From NCBI GenBank assembly GCA_947178105.1, contig CAMWXD010000022.1, positions 1 through 58,280 on the forward strand: a DNA stretch of 58,280 nt, in the 5' to 3' direction. Position numbers and translations under genes: made by a program. This DNA is from an uncultured Eubacterium sp. (GTDB lineage: Bacteria; Bacillota; Clostridia; Lachnospirales; Lachnospiraceae). This document shows, piece by piece, positions 7,723 through 15,495 of this stretch. Under the pieces are notes generated by a model. It did not search any database and had not been told where the DNA came from. It was given only the letters and a program-made list of their open reading frames with translations. Every line of letters starts with the position of its first letter. Position 1 is the first letter of the stretch.

Positions 7723-9300
7723 TCATTCCACCGCCAGCCTTTCAATCCGACAGCTATGCCGCTTCCCGGCACAGCCTTTCTCATAGCTGATCCCGACAAG
7801 CAAAACCTCCCCGCAATATCCTTCCAGCGCTTTTGTATATTGCCTGCTTTTGATCTGCTGGATCGCCGTGTCTGCTGATTTGTTATATTCCAGCTCTATG
7901 ACCAGCGCTGGTTTTCTGGTATGCGGCAGCGGCAGAAACACGATGTCCGCAAAGCCGCGCCCGGCGGGCAGCTCACGAATCATTCTGTAATCTTTCCTGG
8001 CGCTGTAATAAGCAAGCCCGATCGCACTGCTGAGAGAATCTTCATTATTATAAGATAAAATAGAAGCCACCTCTATATGTGCCTGGTCAAGACCTGCTGC
8101 GACGCTGCTCTCCTTTCCTGCCAGAGTATCCTCCAGCAGCCTGTCTGACGCCTTTAACACACGCATAACCTCCTGCCATCCTCCTGTACTCATGGCGTTT
8201 TCAAATTCTTCCAGGATTTCTTTATTCGGTATAAAGGCTTCCTTCCTTTCCGAATCATAGGCAAGATACCCCAGATGAACCAGCAGGGTCAGCACATCGT
8301 CTTTTACTGTAAAGTTGCGCATATCATTGCAAAAACTGCGTGTGTTCACTCTGACACGCCCGCCGCCCATCATCTGCACAATCGCTGCCCGAAGCCCGTC
8401 AAAGTCCATATCCATATATATTTTCAGCGCATCGTACACTTCTGTGGATGTCCAGAAATTGGAAAATTTATGGCAGCTCATTGCCCCTACAACAGACCTT
8501 GGATTATAGACATGCTGATATTTCGTAAACATATACCCATCATACCAGTTCCTGGTTTCCGTAAAATCCATATCAAACTGCTGGCACAGCACTTCCACCT
8601 CTGTATGCGTGAATCCTGTATATTCTTCAAAGACATCCTGATCGGTCATCGAATATTCTAAAAACATATTCAGCGCCGAATGTTCCCCATATTTTTTTAC
8701 CGGCAAAATCCCCGTCATATAAACCAATGCCACATAGATCTGGTCTTTGAACAAATTGCGCAGAAAATCCAGATATTTTCGCTGCATCTCCTCCGATTTT
8801 TTCCGTTCCCGCATGACGCAGTCCCATTCATCGATCAGGAAAATAAACTTTTTCTTCGTCTTTGCGTAGATTCGCCGCAGCGCGGCAGCAAGCCCGAGAT
8901 CCTGCCTTTTGAAAACCTCTCCATACGCTTCAAAAAGCTCTTCCAGCACTTCCTGTTCCAGATAGCTTATCATAGACTCATTTTCTGCTTCGATTAAAAA
9001 CTGCTGCATATTTAAAAGGATCACGTCATATTTGTTCAGGTATTCCGCAAAAGACTCTTCTTTTTCTATGCACCGCCCTGCAAACAGCTCCCTCGAATCG
9101 CATCCGCGGCTGTAATAGGCTGCAAGCATGTTCAATGCCATCGATTTTCCAAATCGGCGCGGCCTGCTGACGCAAATATATTGCTGTTCTGTATTCAGAT
9201 ACCTGTTTGTAAAGGCAATCATCCCGGTCTTGTCCACGTAGATTTCAGAACGGACTGCTCGCCAAAACCCTTCATTGTCTGGATTCAGATAAATCCCCAT
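7723..9300 (-). CDS. AAA-ATPase-like / PD-(D/E)XK nuclease-like protein
   Basis: A 525-residue protein of the widespread AAA-ATPase-like plus DUF1703 family (PF09820/PF08011). A degenerate P-loop RPRRFGKS lies at residues 46-53 and a Walker B strand FIFLIDEWD ends with D157-E158. The C-terminal third keeps a PD-(D/E)XK-like core: ADIVF with D452, then VIELEYNK with E469 and E471. Members are abundant in gut Clostridia and Bacteroidetes and their function is not established; a role in DNA transactions or defence is inferred from the nuclease fold. It starts 27 bases downstream of the carbamate kinase gene on the same strand, so it may be the last gene of that operon. Confidence 0.75.
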   Translation of the reverse strand: MGIYLNPDNEGFWRAVRSEIYVDKTGMIAFTNRYLNTEQQYICVSRPRRFGKSMALNMLAAYYSRGCDSRELFAGRCIEKEESFAEYLNKYDVILLNMQQFLIEAENESMISYLEQEVLEELFEAYGEVFKRQDLGLAAALRRIYAKTKKKFIFLIDEWDCVMRERKKSEEMQRKYLDFLRNLFKDQIYVALVYMTGILPVKKYGEHSALNMFLEYSMTDQDVFEEYTGFTHTEVEVLCQQFDMDFTETRNWYDGYMFTKYQHVYNPRSVVGAMSCHKFSNFWTSTEVYDALKIYMDMDFDGLRAAIVQMMGGGRVRVNTRSFCNDMRNFTVKDDVLTLLVHLGYLAYDSERKEAFIPNKEILEEFENAMSTGGWQEVMRVLKASDRLLEDTLAGKESSVAAGLDQAHIEVASILSYNNEDSLSSAIGLAYYSARKDYRMIRELPAGRGFADIVFLPLPHTRKPALVIELEYNKSADTAIQQIKSRQYTKALEGYCGEVLLVGISYEKGCAGKRHSCRIERLAVE

Positions 9301-9327
9301 CTCACATATCTCCCCAAATATACGATC

Positions 9328-10260
9328 TTATTTGCGTATCAAAGTTCCATTTGCAGTCATAATCTCTGGATTTTCGCTGTCCAGCCTGGTAATGACTGTC
9401 CTGCGGATCGCAGAGTCGCCGATAAAGTCAATGGCTGCTTCTATTTTCGGCGCCATCGAGCCGGCTTCGAATTCGCCTTTTTCCAGATAGCTCTTTGCCT
9501 GTGCGATATTTAATTCATCCAGCGGCTGTTCCTTTGGCGTGCCGTAATGCAGGCAGGCTTTTTGTACGCCCGTTAAAATCAGCAGCATGTCTGCCTCGAC
9601 GAGCGAAGCAAGCTTTGCCGCGGCAAGGTCTTTTTCAATGACAGCGGACGCCCCTTTTAACCGGTTGGACTGGCTGAGTACCGGAATGCCTCCGCCGCCG
9701 CAGGCTATGACGACCTGATCGGCGTCTAAGAGGGTGCGGATGCTTTCCGCTTCAATAATATCGATTGGTTTTGGCGCTGCCACGATCCTGCGGTAGCCGC
9801 CTGGCACTTCGATGACGTGGTTGCCTTTGCGTTCTTCCAGGTCGGCTTCTTCGGCATTCATCACGCGGCCGATGATCTTCGTCGGGTGGTAGAATGCGTC
9901 GTCATAAGGATCTACCACGACCTGGGTCAGTACGGTAGATACGTTTTTATAGATGCCGCGGTTTAGCAGCTCTGTACGTATGGCGTTCTGAAGGTCATAG
10001 CCGATATAGCCCTGGCTCATTGCAGAGCATACGCTCATCGGTGTAGCGGTGTATTCCGGATAAATGCGGCAGAATTCCGCCATAGCCATATGAATCATAC
10101 CGACCTGCGGGCCGTTGCCGTGGGTGATCACGACCTGGTAATCGTCCTTGATAAAGCCTGCGATCGCTTTTGCTGTCCTGGCTGCCGCGGATTTCTGCTC
10201 CGGCAGCGTTGTGCCTAACGCATGGTGTCCGAGGGCAATTACGATTTTTTTCTTTTTCAT
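9328..10260 (-). CDS. arcC: Carbamate kinase
   Basis: A 310-residue amino-acid-kinase-fold enzyme that transfers phosphate between carbamoyl phosphate and ADP, giving ATP, carbamate and thus ammonia and CO2. The N-terminal glycine loop reads ALGHHALG instead of the common GGNALG form; HGNGPQVG, ACGGGGIP, AVIEKDLAAAKLA and GSMAPK segments follow as in the family. Length is normal. No arginine deiminase, ornithine or putrescine carbamoyltransferase is adjacent, so the source of carbamoyl phosphate is not visible. Its ATG overlaps the TGA of the upstream kinase gene as ATGA, so the two should be translationally coupled. That pairing is unusual. Confidence 0.93.
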   Translation of the reverse strand: MKKKKIVIALGHHALGTTLPEQKSAAARTAKAIAGFIKDDYQVVITHGNGPQVGMIHMAMAEFCRIYPEYTATPMSVCSAMSQGYIGYDLQNAIRTELLNRGIYKNVSTVLTQVVVDPYDDAFYHPTKIIGRVMNAEEADLEERKGNHVIEVPGGYRRIVAAPKPIDIIEAESIRTLLDADQVVIACGGGGIPVLSQSNRLKGASAVIEKDLAAAKLASLVEADMLLILTGVQKACLHYGTPKEQPLDELNIAQAKSYLEKGEFEAGSMAPKIEAAIDFIGDSAIRRTVITRLDSENPEIMTANGTLIRK

Positions 10261-11393
10261 TGCTGTTTTTCCTCCTGTCTGGGTGAAAATCTGTCTTTTG
10301 GGTTTGTTGCTTTGTATAATATCTCCAGCCTTTTCACAAACATGTCGTAATACTGCACAAGCTCCTGGAAAAATGATTTTTGTACCTCCGCTGTCTGATG
10401 CAGCCCGATTTCTTTTACCGCGGCAACTGCGGCTTCCTTTTGGGTCATGGATTCCCCAAATACGGTCTGGCAGTTTGCGCCTTCTATCGTATCATAAGCG
10501 CGAAAGGACTGGTTAAAATCCATTAATTTATGCAGGCTTACCGGCTGATTGTCCTGATTATCCACTAACACTCCCCAGTTGCCCCAATGCCTGTCTGTAT
10601 TGCCGACCAGATAATCGACTATATTCATCATATAATAATTGTGCCGATCCAGCTCCAGAATAAACTGCCTTGTATTCTTTTCATGGTTTTGGCAGTAGAC
10701 CTCTATTGCTTCCATAGATACGATGGAGTACTCCCTGGAAGTGATGTTTTTGCTGACGGTAACCTTTTCTCCGTCAAAGCTTCCTGCTTCATAATATACC
10801 TGGGACACGTCAAAACACCTGCAAATCCGGCTCGCCAGCAGTTCCCGCCCGACCGCATTGTCTCCGCCATCCTTTAACAGCACAAAACCGTCCTCTGTCC
10901 GCTTCCATGCTTTCGGATAGACTCCGTTTGTCGAAAGATCCCGCGCCAGGTATTGGTTTTGTACTGTATATTGTTTTCCTCTCAAAGCAATATCGATAAA
11001 TGCCTTGTCAAGATGGTTCTCATACAAATTAATATCCCGAAACGATACCTGCTCGCCTTCATATCTGACCCAAAATACATCTGTCAGCGTTGTACAGCGG
11101 CAGGACAGGGCAATCTGCGCCCGGTCTTTGTCTGTTACCGCCTGCTTCATGCCGATACTGCCCAGGATTTCTTTTGCATATGTCCGATCCAAGGTCAGGA
11201 CTCTGGAAGCACACCAGTAGTTGAAGTTTAACACGTTATTGACAAGCGTATCCATATCCTGCCCGTTTTCTGTTTCTTCCAGATACAACCCATAGGGCAT
11301 CAAGTCGGGGAAGAAAATATGAGCGTGCCCGAGGGTGTCTGTTTGTGCGGTGATTGTGTCTTTGTGCATGATTTCATAGGTTGTTTTTAACAT
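10257..11393 (-). CDS. HipA-like Ser/Thr kinase-fold protein
   Basis: About 378 residues with the C-terminal core of HipA/CtkA-type kinases. A lysine-bearing strand (FVLLKDGG) is followed by the catalytic loop GNTDRHWGN, with D267 and N272, and the metal-binding LMDFN with D292 (numbered from the ATG at 11393). Known relatives phosphorylate tRNA synthetases or other targets and act as toxins or regulators; here the substrate is unknown. No HipB-like DNA-binding partner is adjacent. The preferred start is ATG at 11393, preceded by GGTGAAG; an in-frame TTG at 11429 would overlap the upstream HEPN gene. The end overlaps arcC by four bases. The gene sits between a HEPN/MNT pair and carbamate kinase, in one direction and nearly without gaps. 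Confidence 0.75.
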   Translation of the reverse strand: MLKTTYEIMHKDTITAQTDTLGHAHIFFPDLMPYGLYLEETENGQDMDTLVNNVLNFNYWCASRVLTLDRTYAKEILGSIGMKQAVTDKDRAQIALSCRCTTLTDVFWVRYEGEQVSFRDINLYENHLDKAFIDIALRGKQYTVQNQYLARDLSTNGVYPKAWKRTEDGFVLLKDGGDNAVGRELLASRICRCFDVSQVYYEAGSFDGEKVTVSKNITSREYSIVSMEAIEVYCQNHEKNTRQFILELDRHNYYMMNIVDYLVGNTDRHWGNWGVLVDNQDNQPVSLHKLMDFNQSFRAYDTIEGANCQTVFGESMTQKEAAVAAVKEIGLHQTAEVQKSFFQELVQYYDMFVKRLEILYKATNPKDRFSPRQEEKQQ

Positions 11394-11415
11394 AATTTTC
11401 TTCACCAATACGAAT

Positions 11416-11817
11416 TCAATCTTTGACAAGATATTGCTCTACTTTCCGAACGAAATATTCAGCATTCAAAACCTGCTGTTGCGTTTCTTCTTTACTGGCA
11501 ATGTAAAAATCATCATAGTCTGATGCACTTCTAATACGCTCTGCTTTTGCTGCAATCTGATAATCCTCCTGTATAAATGTCCCATCACCATTGTATATAT
11601 ACTTAAAGTTAAACTGCTTTAAAGCCCCGCTATGTGTCTGTGCCTCTGTGCCGGCAGCAGCCAGTAGAGCCTTTATTGCCTTCTCAATAGCATAAAATGC
11701 CCTGTTATTTGCTGATTTATAAGATTCCTTCGCAAAGAGTTCCTGTGCCTCCAACAGAAGCTCCAATGATCTGTCTAGCCTTACCCTGGCCAGAATCTGT
11801 GCATATTCTTTATCCAT
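11416..11817 (-). CDS. HEPN domain protein
   Basis: A 133-residue all-helical HEPN protein, the usual partner of the nucleotidyltransferase encoded just upstream. HEPN/MNT pairs form type VII toxin-antitoxin modules, in which the MNT partner adds AMP to the HEPN RNase and so silences it. The characteristic face NNRAFYAIEKAIKALL lies at residues 37-52. Near the C-terminal helices, RIRSASDYDDFY occupies residues 94-105. The classical R-X4-6-H RNase motif is not obvious: an Asp-Tyr stands where the histidine would be expected, so RNase activity is uncertain. It overlaps the MNT gene by eight bases. Base composition is lower in GC than in arcC. Confidence 0.8.
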   Translation of the reverse strand: MDKEYAQILARVRLDRSLELLLEAQELFAKESYKSANNRAFYAIEKAIKALLAAAGTEAQTHSGALKQFNFKYIYNGDGTFIQEDYQIAAKAERIRSASDYDDFYIASKEETQQQVLNAEYFVRKVEQYLVKD

Positions 11818-12175
11818 AAATCACTTCCCCCTCCCCCTCTATATTCCTAAAATATGCGTACCATGTTTTTTTTTCCTGAAATTCATTATATGGGAGGCAG
11901 ACAAAATTCACTACGGCAAAATATTTCATTGCCAGATTCGCAGCAATCAAGTCCAATCCATCATCGTATTTTTTTGCCTCTACACGGCTGCATTTTGTAA
12001 GCAGTGCGATATCAACATCCGAATCATTTGTAAAATCGCCACGGGCACAAGAGCCATACAGGATCATTTCTGTAAGATCCCCACCCATGAGCCTATATGC
12101 TGAAGCAAATGCTTCTTTTTTTACTTTTTTAATAATTTCATTTGTTAATACAAATTCATCCATTTCCACATTCAT
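11810..12175 (-). CDS. MNT-type nucleotidyltransferase
   Basis: A 121-residue minimal nucleotidyltransferase. YGSCARGDFTNDSDVDIALL holds the family signature, with G41-S42 and the metal-binding D53 and D55. In HEPN/MNT modules this protein acts as the antitoxin by AMPylating a tyrosine of its HEPN partner, which is encoded directly downstream with an eight-base overlap. AGGAG lies seven bases before the ATG. It is the first gene of a run of five same-strand genes that continues through HEPN, HipA-like kinase, arcC and the AAA/nuclease-like gene. A palindromic element lies 65 bases upstream. Confidence 0.85.
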   Translation of the reverse strand: MNVEMDEFVLTNEIIKKVKKEAFASAYRLMGGDLTEMILYGSCARGDFTNDSDVDIALLTKCSRVEAKKYDDGLDLIAANLAMKYFAVVNFVCLPYNEFQEKKTWYAYFRNIEGEGEVIYG

Positions 12176-12211
12176 CTTTTTGCTCCTAAGATACTGTTTC
12201 GACTCTCTAAA

Positions 12212-12240
12212 ACCTTATCACAATTTGCTCACGATTGCAA
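12212..12240 (-). promoter_or_regulatory. Possible promoter of the MNT-HEPN run
   Basis: TTGCAA (12235-12240) and TAAGGT (12212-12217) lie 17 bases apart on the minus strand. The -10 match is poor. The -35 box directly abuts the end of the palindromic element, so that insertion may have changed expression of the run. Confidence 0.3.
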
Positions 12241-12405
12241 CTAAGGAACTGTCACGAAATAAAATGTACTTATTATGCCGGATTTTTCTTCGAGAGTGCC
12301 AGTCAAAAATCAGGCGCATAGCGGGCTATGTAACTGATTTTTGACTGGCGCTATCGGGGAAAAAGACAAGTAAGAAGTATATTTTATTTCGTGACAGTTC
12401 CTAAG
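12241..12405. mobile_element. MITE-like 165-bp nested palindrome
   Basis: Outer arms at 12241-12275 and 12371-12405 share the terminal sequence AGGAACTGTCACGAAATAAA in inverted orientation and stay complementary for about 35 bases with few mismatches. Inside lies a second perfect 16-bp pair (GCCAGTCAAAAATCAG at 12298-12313 and its complement at 12334-12349), and inside that CATAG/CTATG. The unit has no coding capacity. Size and nested symmetry fit a miniature inverted-repeat element moved by a transposase encoded elsewhere. No target-site duplication is certain. Confidence 0.7.
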
Positions 12406-12464
12406 CTTTCCGCATGTATGCTGTCAGTCATAAATCCTTAAAAAAATTATCCCCAAAACAAAAA

Positions 12465-12506
12465 CCCCGTACAGCAGGAAAGAGGAGGTGTTCCTGCTGT
12501 ACGGGG
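12465..12506 (-). terminator. Terminator of the HtrA gene
   Basis: A 16-bp perfect inverted repeat (CCCCGTACAGCAGGAA and complement) around a 10-base loop. On the minus strand it is followed by TTTTTGTTTT. It starts 14 bases past the protease stop codon. Confidence 0.92.
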
Positions 12507-12520
12507 ATGTAGTATGCTGT

Positions 12521-14251
12521 TTAATCTCTTTTTCCGAGCACAACGGATACGGTTACTTCCTCATACCCATTCTGCATTGGGCGCTGAACAACAATCTCTA
12601 CCTGTGTTCCGGCTTCATAATAGCTCAGCCTGTTATGGAGTGCTTCCATGCTGGCTACTTCTCTGCCATCCAGCTTGGTAATAATATCGCCTGCCTTGAT
12701 GCCGTATTGTTCTGCTGCTGTGCCTTTGAATACTTCTTTTACAAAGACGCCTTCCGGCATATTGTAGGCTTCTGTAACGGCTGCTGTGACATCTTCGCCG
12801 TGAATGCCCAGATATGCTGCTTTGTCATCTGATACCTGTTCTTTTGTAATCAGGTCTTCGATAATCGGCTTTGCCGTGTTGGACGGGATCGCAAAGCCCA
12901 TGCCTTCCACTGCGGTATCATTATACTTGGAAGAATTGATGCCGATGACTTCTCCGCTGCTATTTAACAGGGCGCCGCCGCTGTTGCCTGGATTGATGGC
13001 TGCGTCTGTCTGGATCAGCTTGTTTGTATAGGAATTTCCGCTGTTTTCATCCTGTGTCGTTACTTCCCGTTCCAGGGCGCTGATATAACCGGCTGTTACG
13101 GACTGGCCGTATCCTAATGCATTGCCGATTGCAATTGCCTGAGAACCTACTTTAATCTTAGAAGAATCTCCTAAAGTCGCTACTTTAATCTCAGATAACG
13201 TACTGGAATCAATATCTGCTTTCTTTACCCGGATAACGGCAAGGTCTGTGCTTGCATCTGTCCCTTTGATCTCTGCGGCTGCCGTTGTATCGTCGCAAAA
13301 ACGAATCGTCAGTGTGGTAGCGGATTCTATGACATGATTGTTGGTGGCGATGTACAGATAATCATTATCTTCGCTTACGATAATGCCGCTGCCTGCGCTT
13401 GGCACCTCATACCTTTGTACCTGCCCAAACCAGTTCTGGTACTGTACCTGGCTCATGTTTGTGATTGCTACGATCGACGGCATACACTGCTCTACGATGG
13501 ATACGACACCGTCGCCTGTGCTGGAGGCTGTTGCTGTCAAAGGCGCCGTTGTCTGCGTATCTCCTCCAATATTTAATACTTCCTGCTCTCTTCCTTCGTC
13601 AAGCGATACAGAAGCCTGATTGTCGTTTGTCCCGAACAGGCTGCCTGCCACATAGCTGGAGCCTTCAAATGCCGTGCCTGCTACAAGCCCGAATACAAGG
13701 GCAAGGGAAGCGCATTTTGCAATCTTGATCCCAAAATTGGAGCTGGAATTTGTATTGCCTTCCGTCTTTCTGGCTGCGCGTCTTTGTTCGCGCGCTGCTT
13801 TTTTCTGCTGCTTTGCATCATTGTAGGTATTCCAGCCTGCTGACTGGCTGTCTGCATTGCCGTAAATATTGCTGTAGTTATTTCCATAATTTTGCTGTGT
13901 GCTGCTGTAAGCACTCCCATTCGATGCGTCTGACTGGGTATTGTAAGCGCTGCCATATCCGGCGGATGAGCCTTGCTGGGTGCCGCCAGTTTCCTGCTGA
14001 GTATTGGCATAGCTGCCGCCTGCATAGGCACCGGCTGTATTTTCGTCCGCGCGCCATACATTGTTTGGATTTTTCTGCTCCTGGTTCAGATAGCTGTAGC
14101 TGTAAGTAGAACCGGATTCCGTCTGGCTGGCGGATGCATTGCCTGGATCTGCTGTATTTGCCGTATAGTTTGCTGCGTTTGTATTGTTTTCTGTGCTGCC
14201 CGTATTCATGTTATTGTTGTTCATGTTGTTGTTCATATTATTGTTTTCCAT
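12521..14251 (-). CDS. Membrane-anchored HtrA/DegP-type serine protease
   Basis: A 576-residue S1C-family protease that degrades misfolded proteins on the outer face of the membrane. Order of parts: an Asn/Ser/Gly/Gln-rich N-terminal region of about 145 residues, a basic patch, one membrane segment near 177-200, a trypsin-like domain with H306 (NNHVIES), D336 (STDLAV) and S424 (GNSGGAL), and one PDZ domain at about 480-570. The N-terminal low-complexity region should be cytoplasmic and is much longer than in Bacillus HtrA; its role is unknown. Start is supported by AAGGAG about 9 bases before ATG. The gene stands alone, with its own terminator. Confidence 0.92.
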   Translation of the reverse strand: MENNNMNNNMNNNNMNTGSTENNTNAANYTANTADPGNASASQTESGSTYSYSYLNQEQKNPNNVWRADENTAGAYAGGSYANTQQETGGTQQGSSAGYGSAYNTQSDASNGSAYSSTQQNYGNNYSNIYGNADSQSAGWNTYNDAKQQKKAAREQRRAARKTEGNTNSSSNFGIKIAKCASLALVFGLVAGTAFEGSSYVAGSLFGTNDNQASVSLDEGREQEVLNIGGDTQTTAPLTATASSTGDGVVSIVEQCMPSIVAITNMSQVQYQNWFGQVQRYEVPSAGSGIIVSEDNDYLYIATNNHVIESATTLTIRFCDDTTAAAEIKGTDASTDLAVIRVKKADIDSSTLSEIKVATLGDSSKIKVGSQAIAIGNALGYGQSVTAGYISALEREVTTQDENSGNSYTNKLIQTDAAINPGNSGGALLNSSGEVIGINSSKYNDTAVEGMGFAIPSNTAKPIIEDLITKEQVSDDKAAYLGIHGEDVTAAVTEAYNMPEGVFVKEVFKGTAAEQYGIKAGDIITKLDGREVASMEALHNRLSYYEAGTQVEIVVQRPMQNGYEEVTVSVVLGKRD

Positions 14252-14484
14252 AATAGTAAGCTCCTTTCTGCTGCTTCTGTTCTTATTTGATATTTTTGAT
14301 TTCTGTTTCTGATTTCTTATGGATCCTTGCTGTTTTCTTTTTATAAGCTGTTCATTCTTGTTTGAATGAGTATTGGCTGTTTGTTGTTTACAAGTAGCAG
14401 TTTACCGTGTAATTGTGTTTGTTTTGTGATTAAAATTCCATAAAATCGTGAAATTGTGTGTCTTTTTTGTGACACATAAAAAAA
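14252..14484. other. Upstream region of the HtrA gene
   Basis: Together with the terminator that follows, this makes a 334-base gap. It is AT-rich and presumably holds the htrA promoter, but no pair of boxes with good spacing can be picked out. No CssR-like operator was recognised. Confidence 0.3.
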
Positions 14485-14543
14485 CTCCTTATGGCCTTTC
14501 TGGCAGCACTGTATTTACAGTGTCCCAAAAAGGCTATAAGGAG
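14485..14543 (-). terminator. Terminator of the AraC-type regulator operon
   Basis: A 15-bp stem (CTCCTTATGGCCTTT paired with AAAGGCTATAAGGAG, one G-T pair) with an inner CACTGTA/TACAGTG stem. On the minus strand it ends in a run of T (plus 14478-14484). It lies 43 bases past the regulator stop codon. Confidence 0.85.
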
Positions 14544-14585
14544 CATCCTGTCCCGAATATTTCATTTTCATTTCTAAAATCATAC

Positions 14586-15476
14586 TTACTTCATAACCGG
14601 GATCCACAATTCGCAAAATAATCCAGCCGTATTTTCATCAAAATACACCTCATAATCCGTCTCCTCCAAAACCTGATAACCGCTGCATGGAAGAAATTCT
14701 TGATAGAACCTCTCCCATGCAGTGCCAATACAGTCTCCGTCTTTACCGGCACACTGAAATACCGCATAGGTACAGCCTTCCGTATCCCAGTACTGGCAGC
14801 CGTTTTCCTGTAAGAGCACTTGTTCGCCGTCTGTTGGCTCGCTGCTCAGCAGCACGCCGACGCCGTATGCAAAGCTTGTTTCCTGTCCGCTGAGCGGCGC
14901 GCAAAGCCCATACAGCCTGCCTTGCTCTGCACATTGCAGCGACCTTAACAGTTGGATTTGATTGCAGGCATAGCATTCACCCCAAAAATCAGAAATCGCA
15001 TGATTGCCGTCCTCGTGAATGATCTCTACCGGAAAATCCCTGACGCTCGCCGCAAACCTTTGTTTCTCCTTTTTTTCGATCCGGTAATCGATCTTGGTGC
15101 CGCCCTCAAAAGAAACTCTGAGCGTCAGCGCGCCGAACAGAACAAGCTGCGCTCCGGCGGATTTGGCATATTTCGGTGCGATTCCATGAAAACGCGTAAA
15201 CGCCTTGGTAAATCCATCCTGTGTCTCAAACCCGTATTTCATGGCAATATCAACGATTTTGGAGCCTGTCTCGGCAAGCTCCTGGCCTGCCAGAGAAAGC
15301 CTTCTGTTTCTGACATAAGTATTGAACGTCATACCAGTGATAAAACTGAATGCTCTGTGAAATTCGTACGGTGATACGTTTACTGCTTTTGCCACATCCT
15401 CAAAATGTATGTCTTCCAGCAAATGTTCCTCCGTATAACAGACTGCCTTTTGCAGCATACCGATCCATTCCATCAA
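14586..15476 (-). CDS. AraC-family regulator with effector-binding domain
   Basis: A 296-residue transcription factor. Residues about 8-106 hold the two AraC helix-turn-helix units (AKAVNVSPYEFHRAF and AMKYGFETQDGFTKAF). Residues about 125-296 resemble the GyrI/effector-binding fold found in Rob and BmrR-like regulators, which sense small, often toxic molecules. It follows the oxidoreductase gene after 19 bases on the same strand, so the two probably form an operon and the regulator may control it. The inducer cannot be deduced. A strong terminator closes the unit. Confidence 0.88.
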   Translation of the reverse strand: MMEWIGMLQKAVCYTEEHLLEDIHFEDVAKAVNVSPYEFHRAFSFITGMTFNTYVRNRRLSLAGQELAETGSKIVDIAMKYGFETQDGFTKAFTRFHGIAPKYAKSAGAQLVLFGALTLRVSFEGGTKIDYRIEKKEKQRFAASVRDFPVEIIHEDGNHAISDFWGECYACNQIQLLRSLQCAEQGRLYGLCAPLSGQETSFAYGVGVLLSSEPTDGEQVLLQENGCQYWDTEGCTYAVFQCAGKDGDCIGTAWERFYQEFLPCSGYQVLEETDYEVYFDENTAGLFCELWIPVMK

Positions 15477-15495
15477 AAAACTGTCTCCTTCATCT

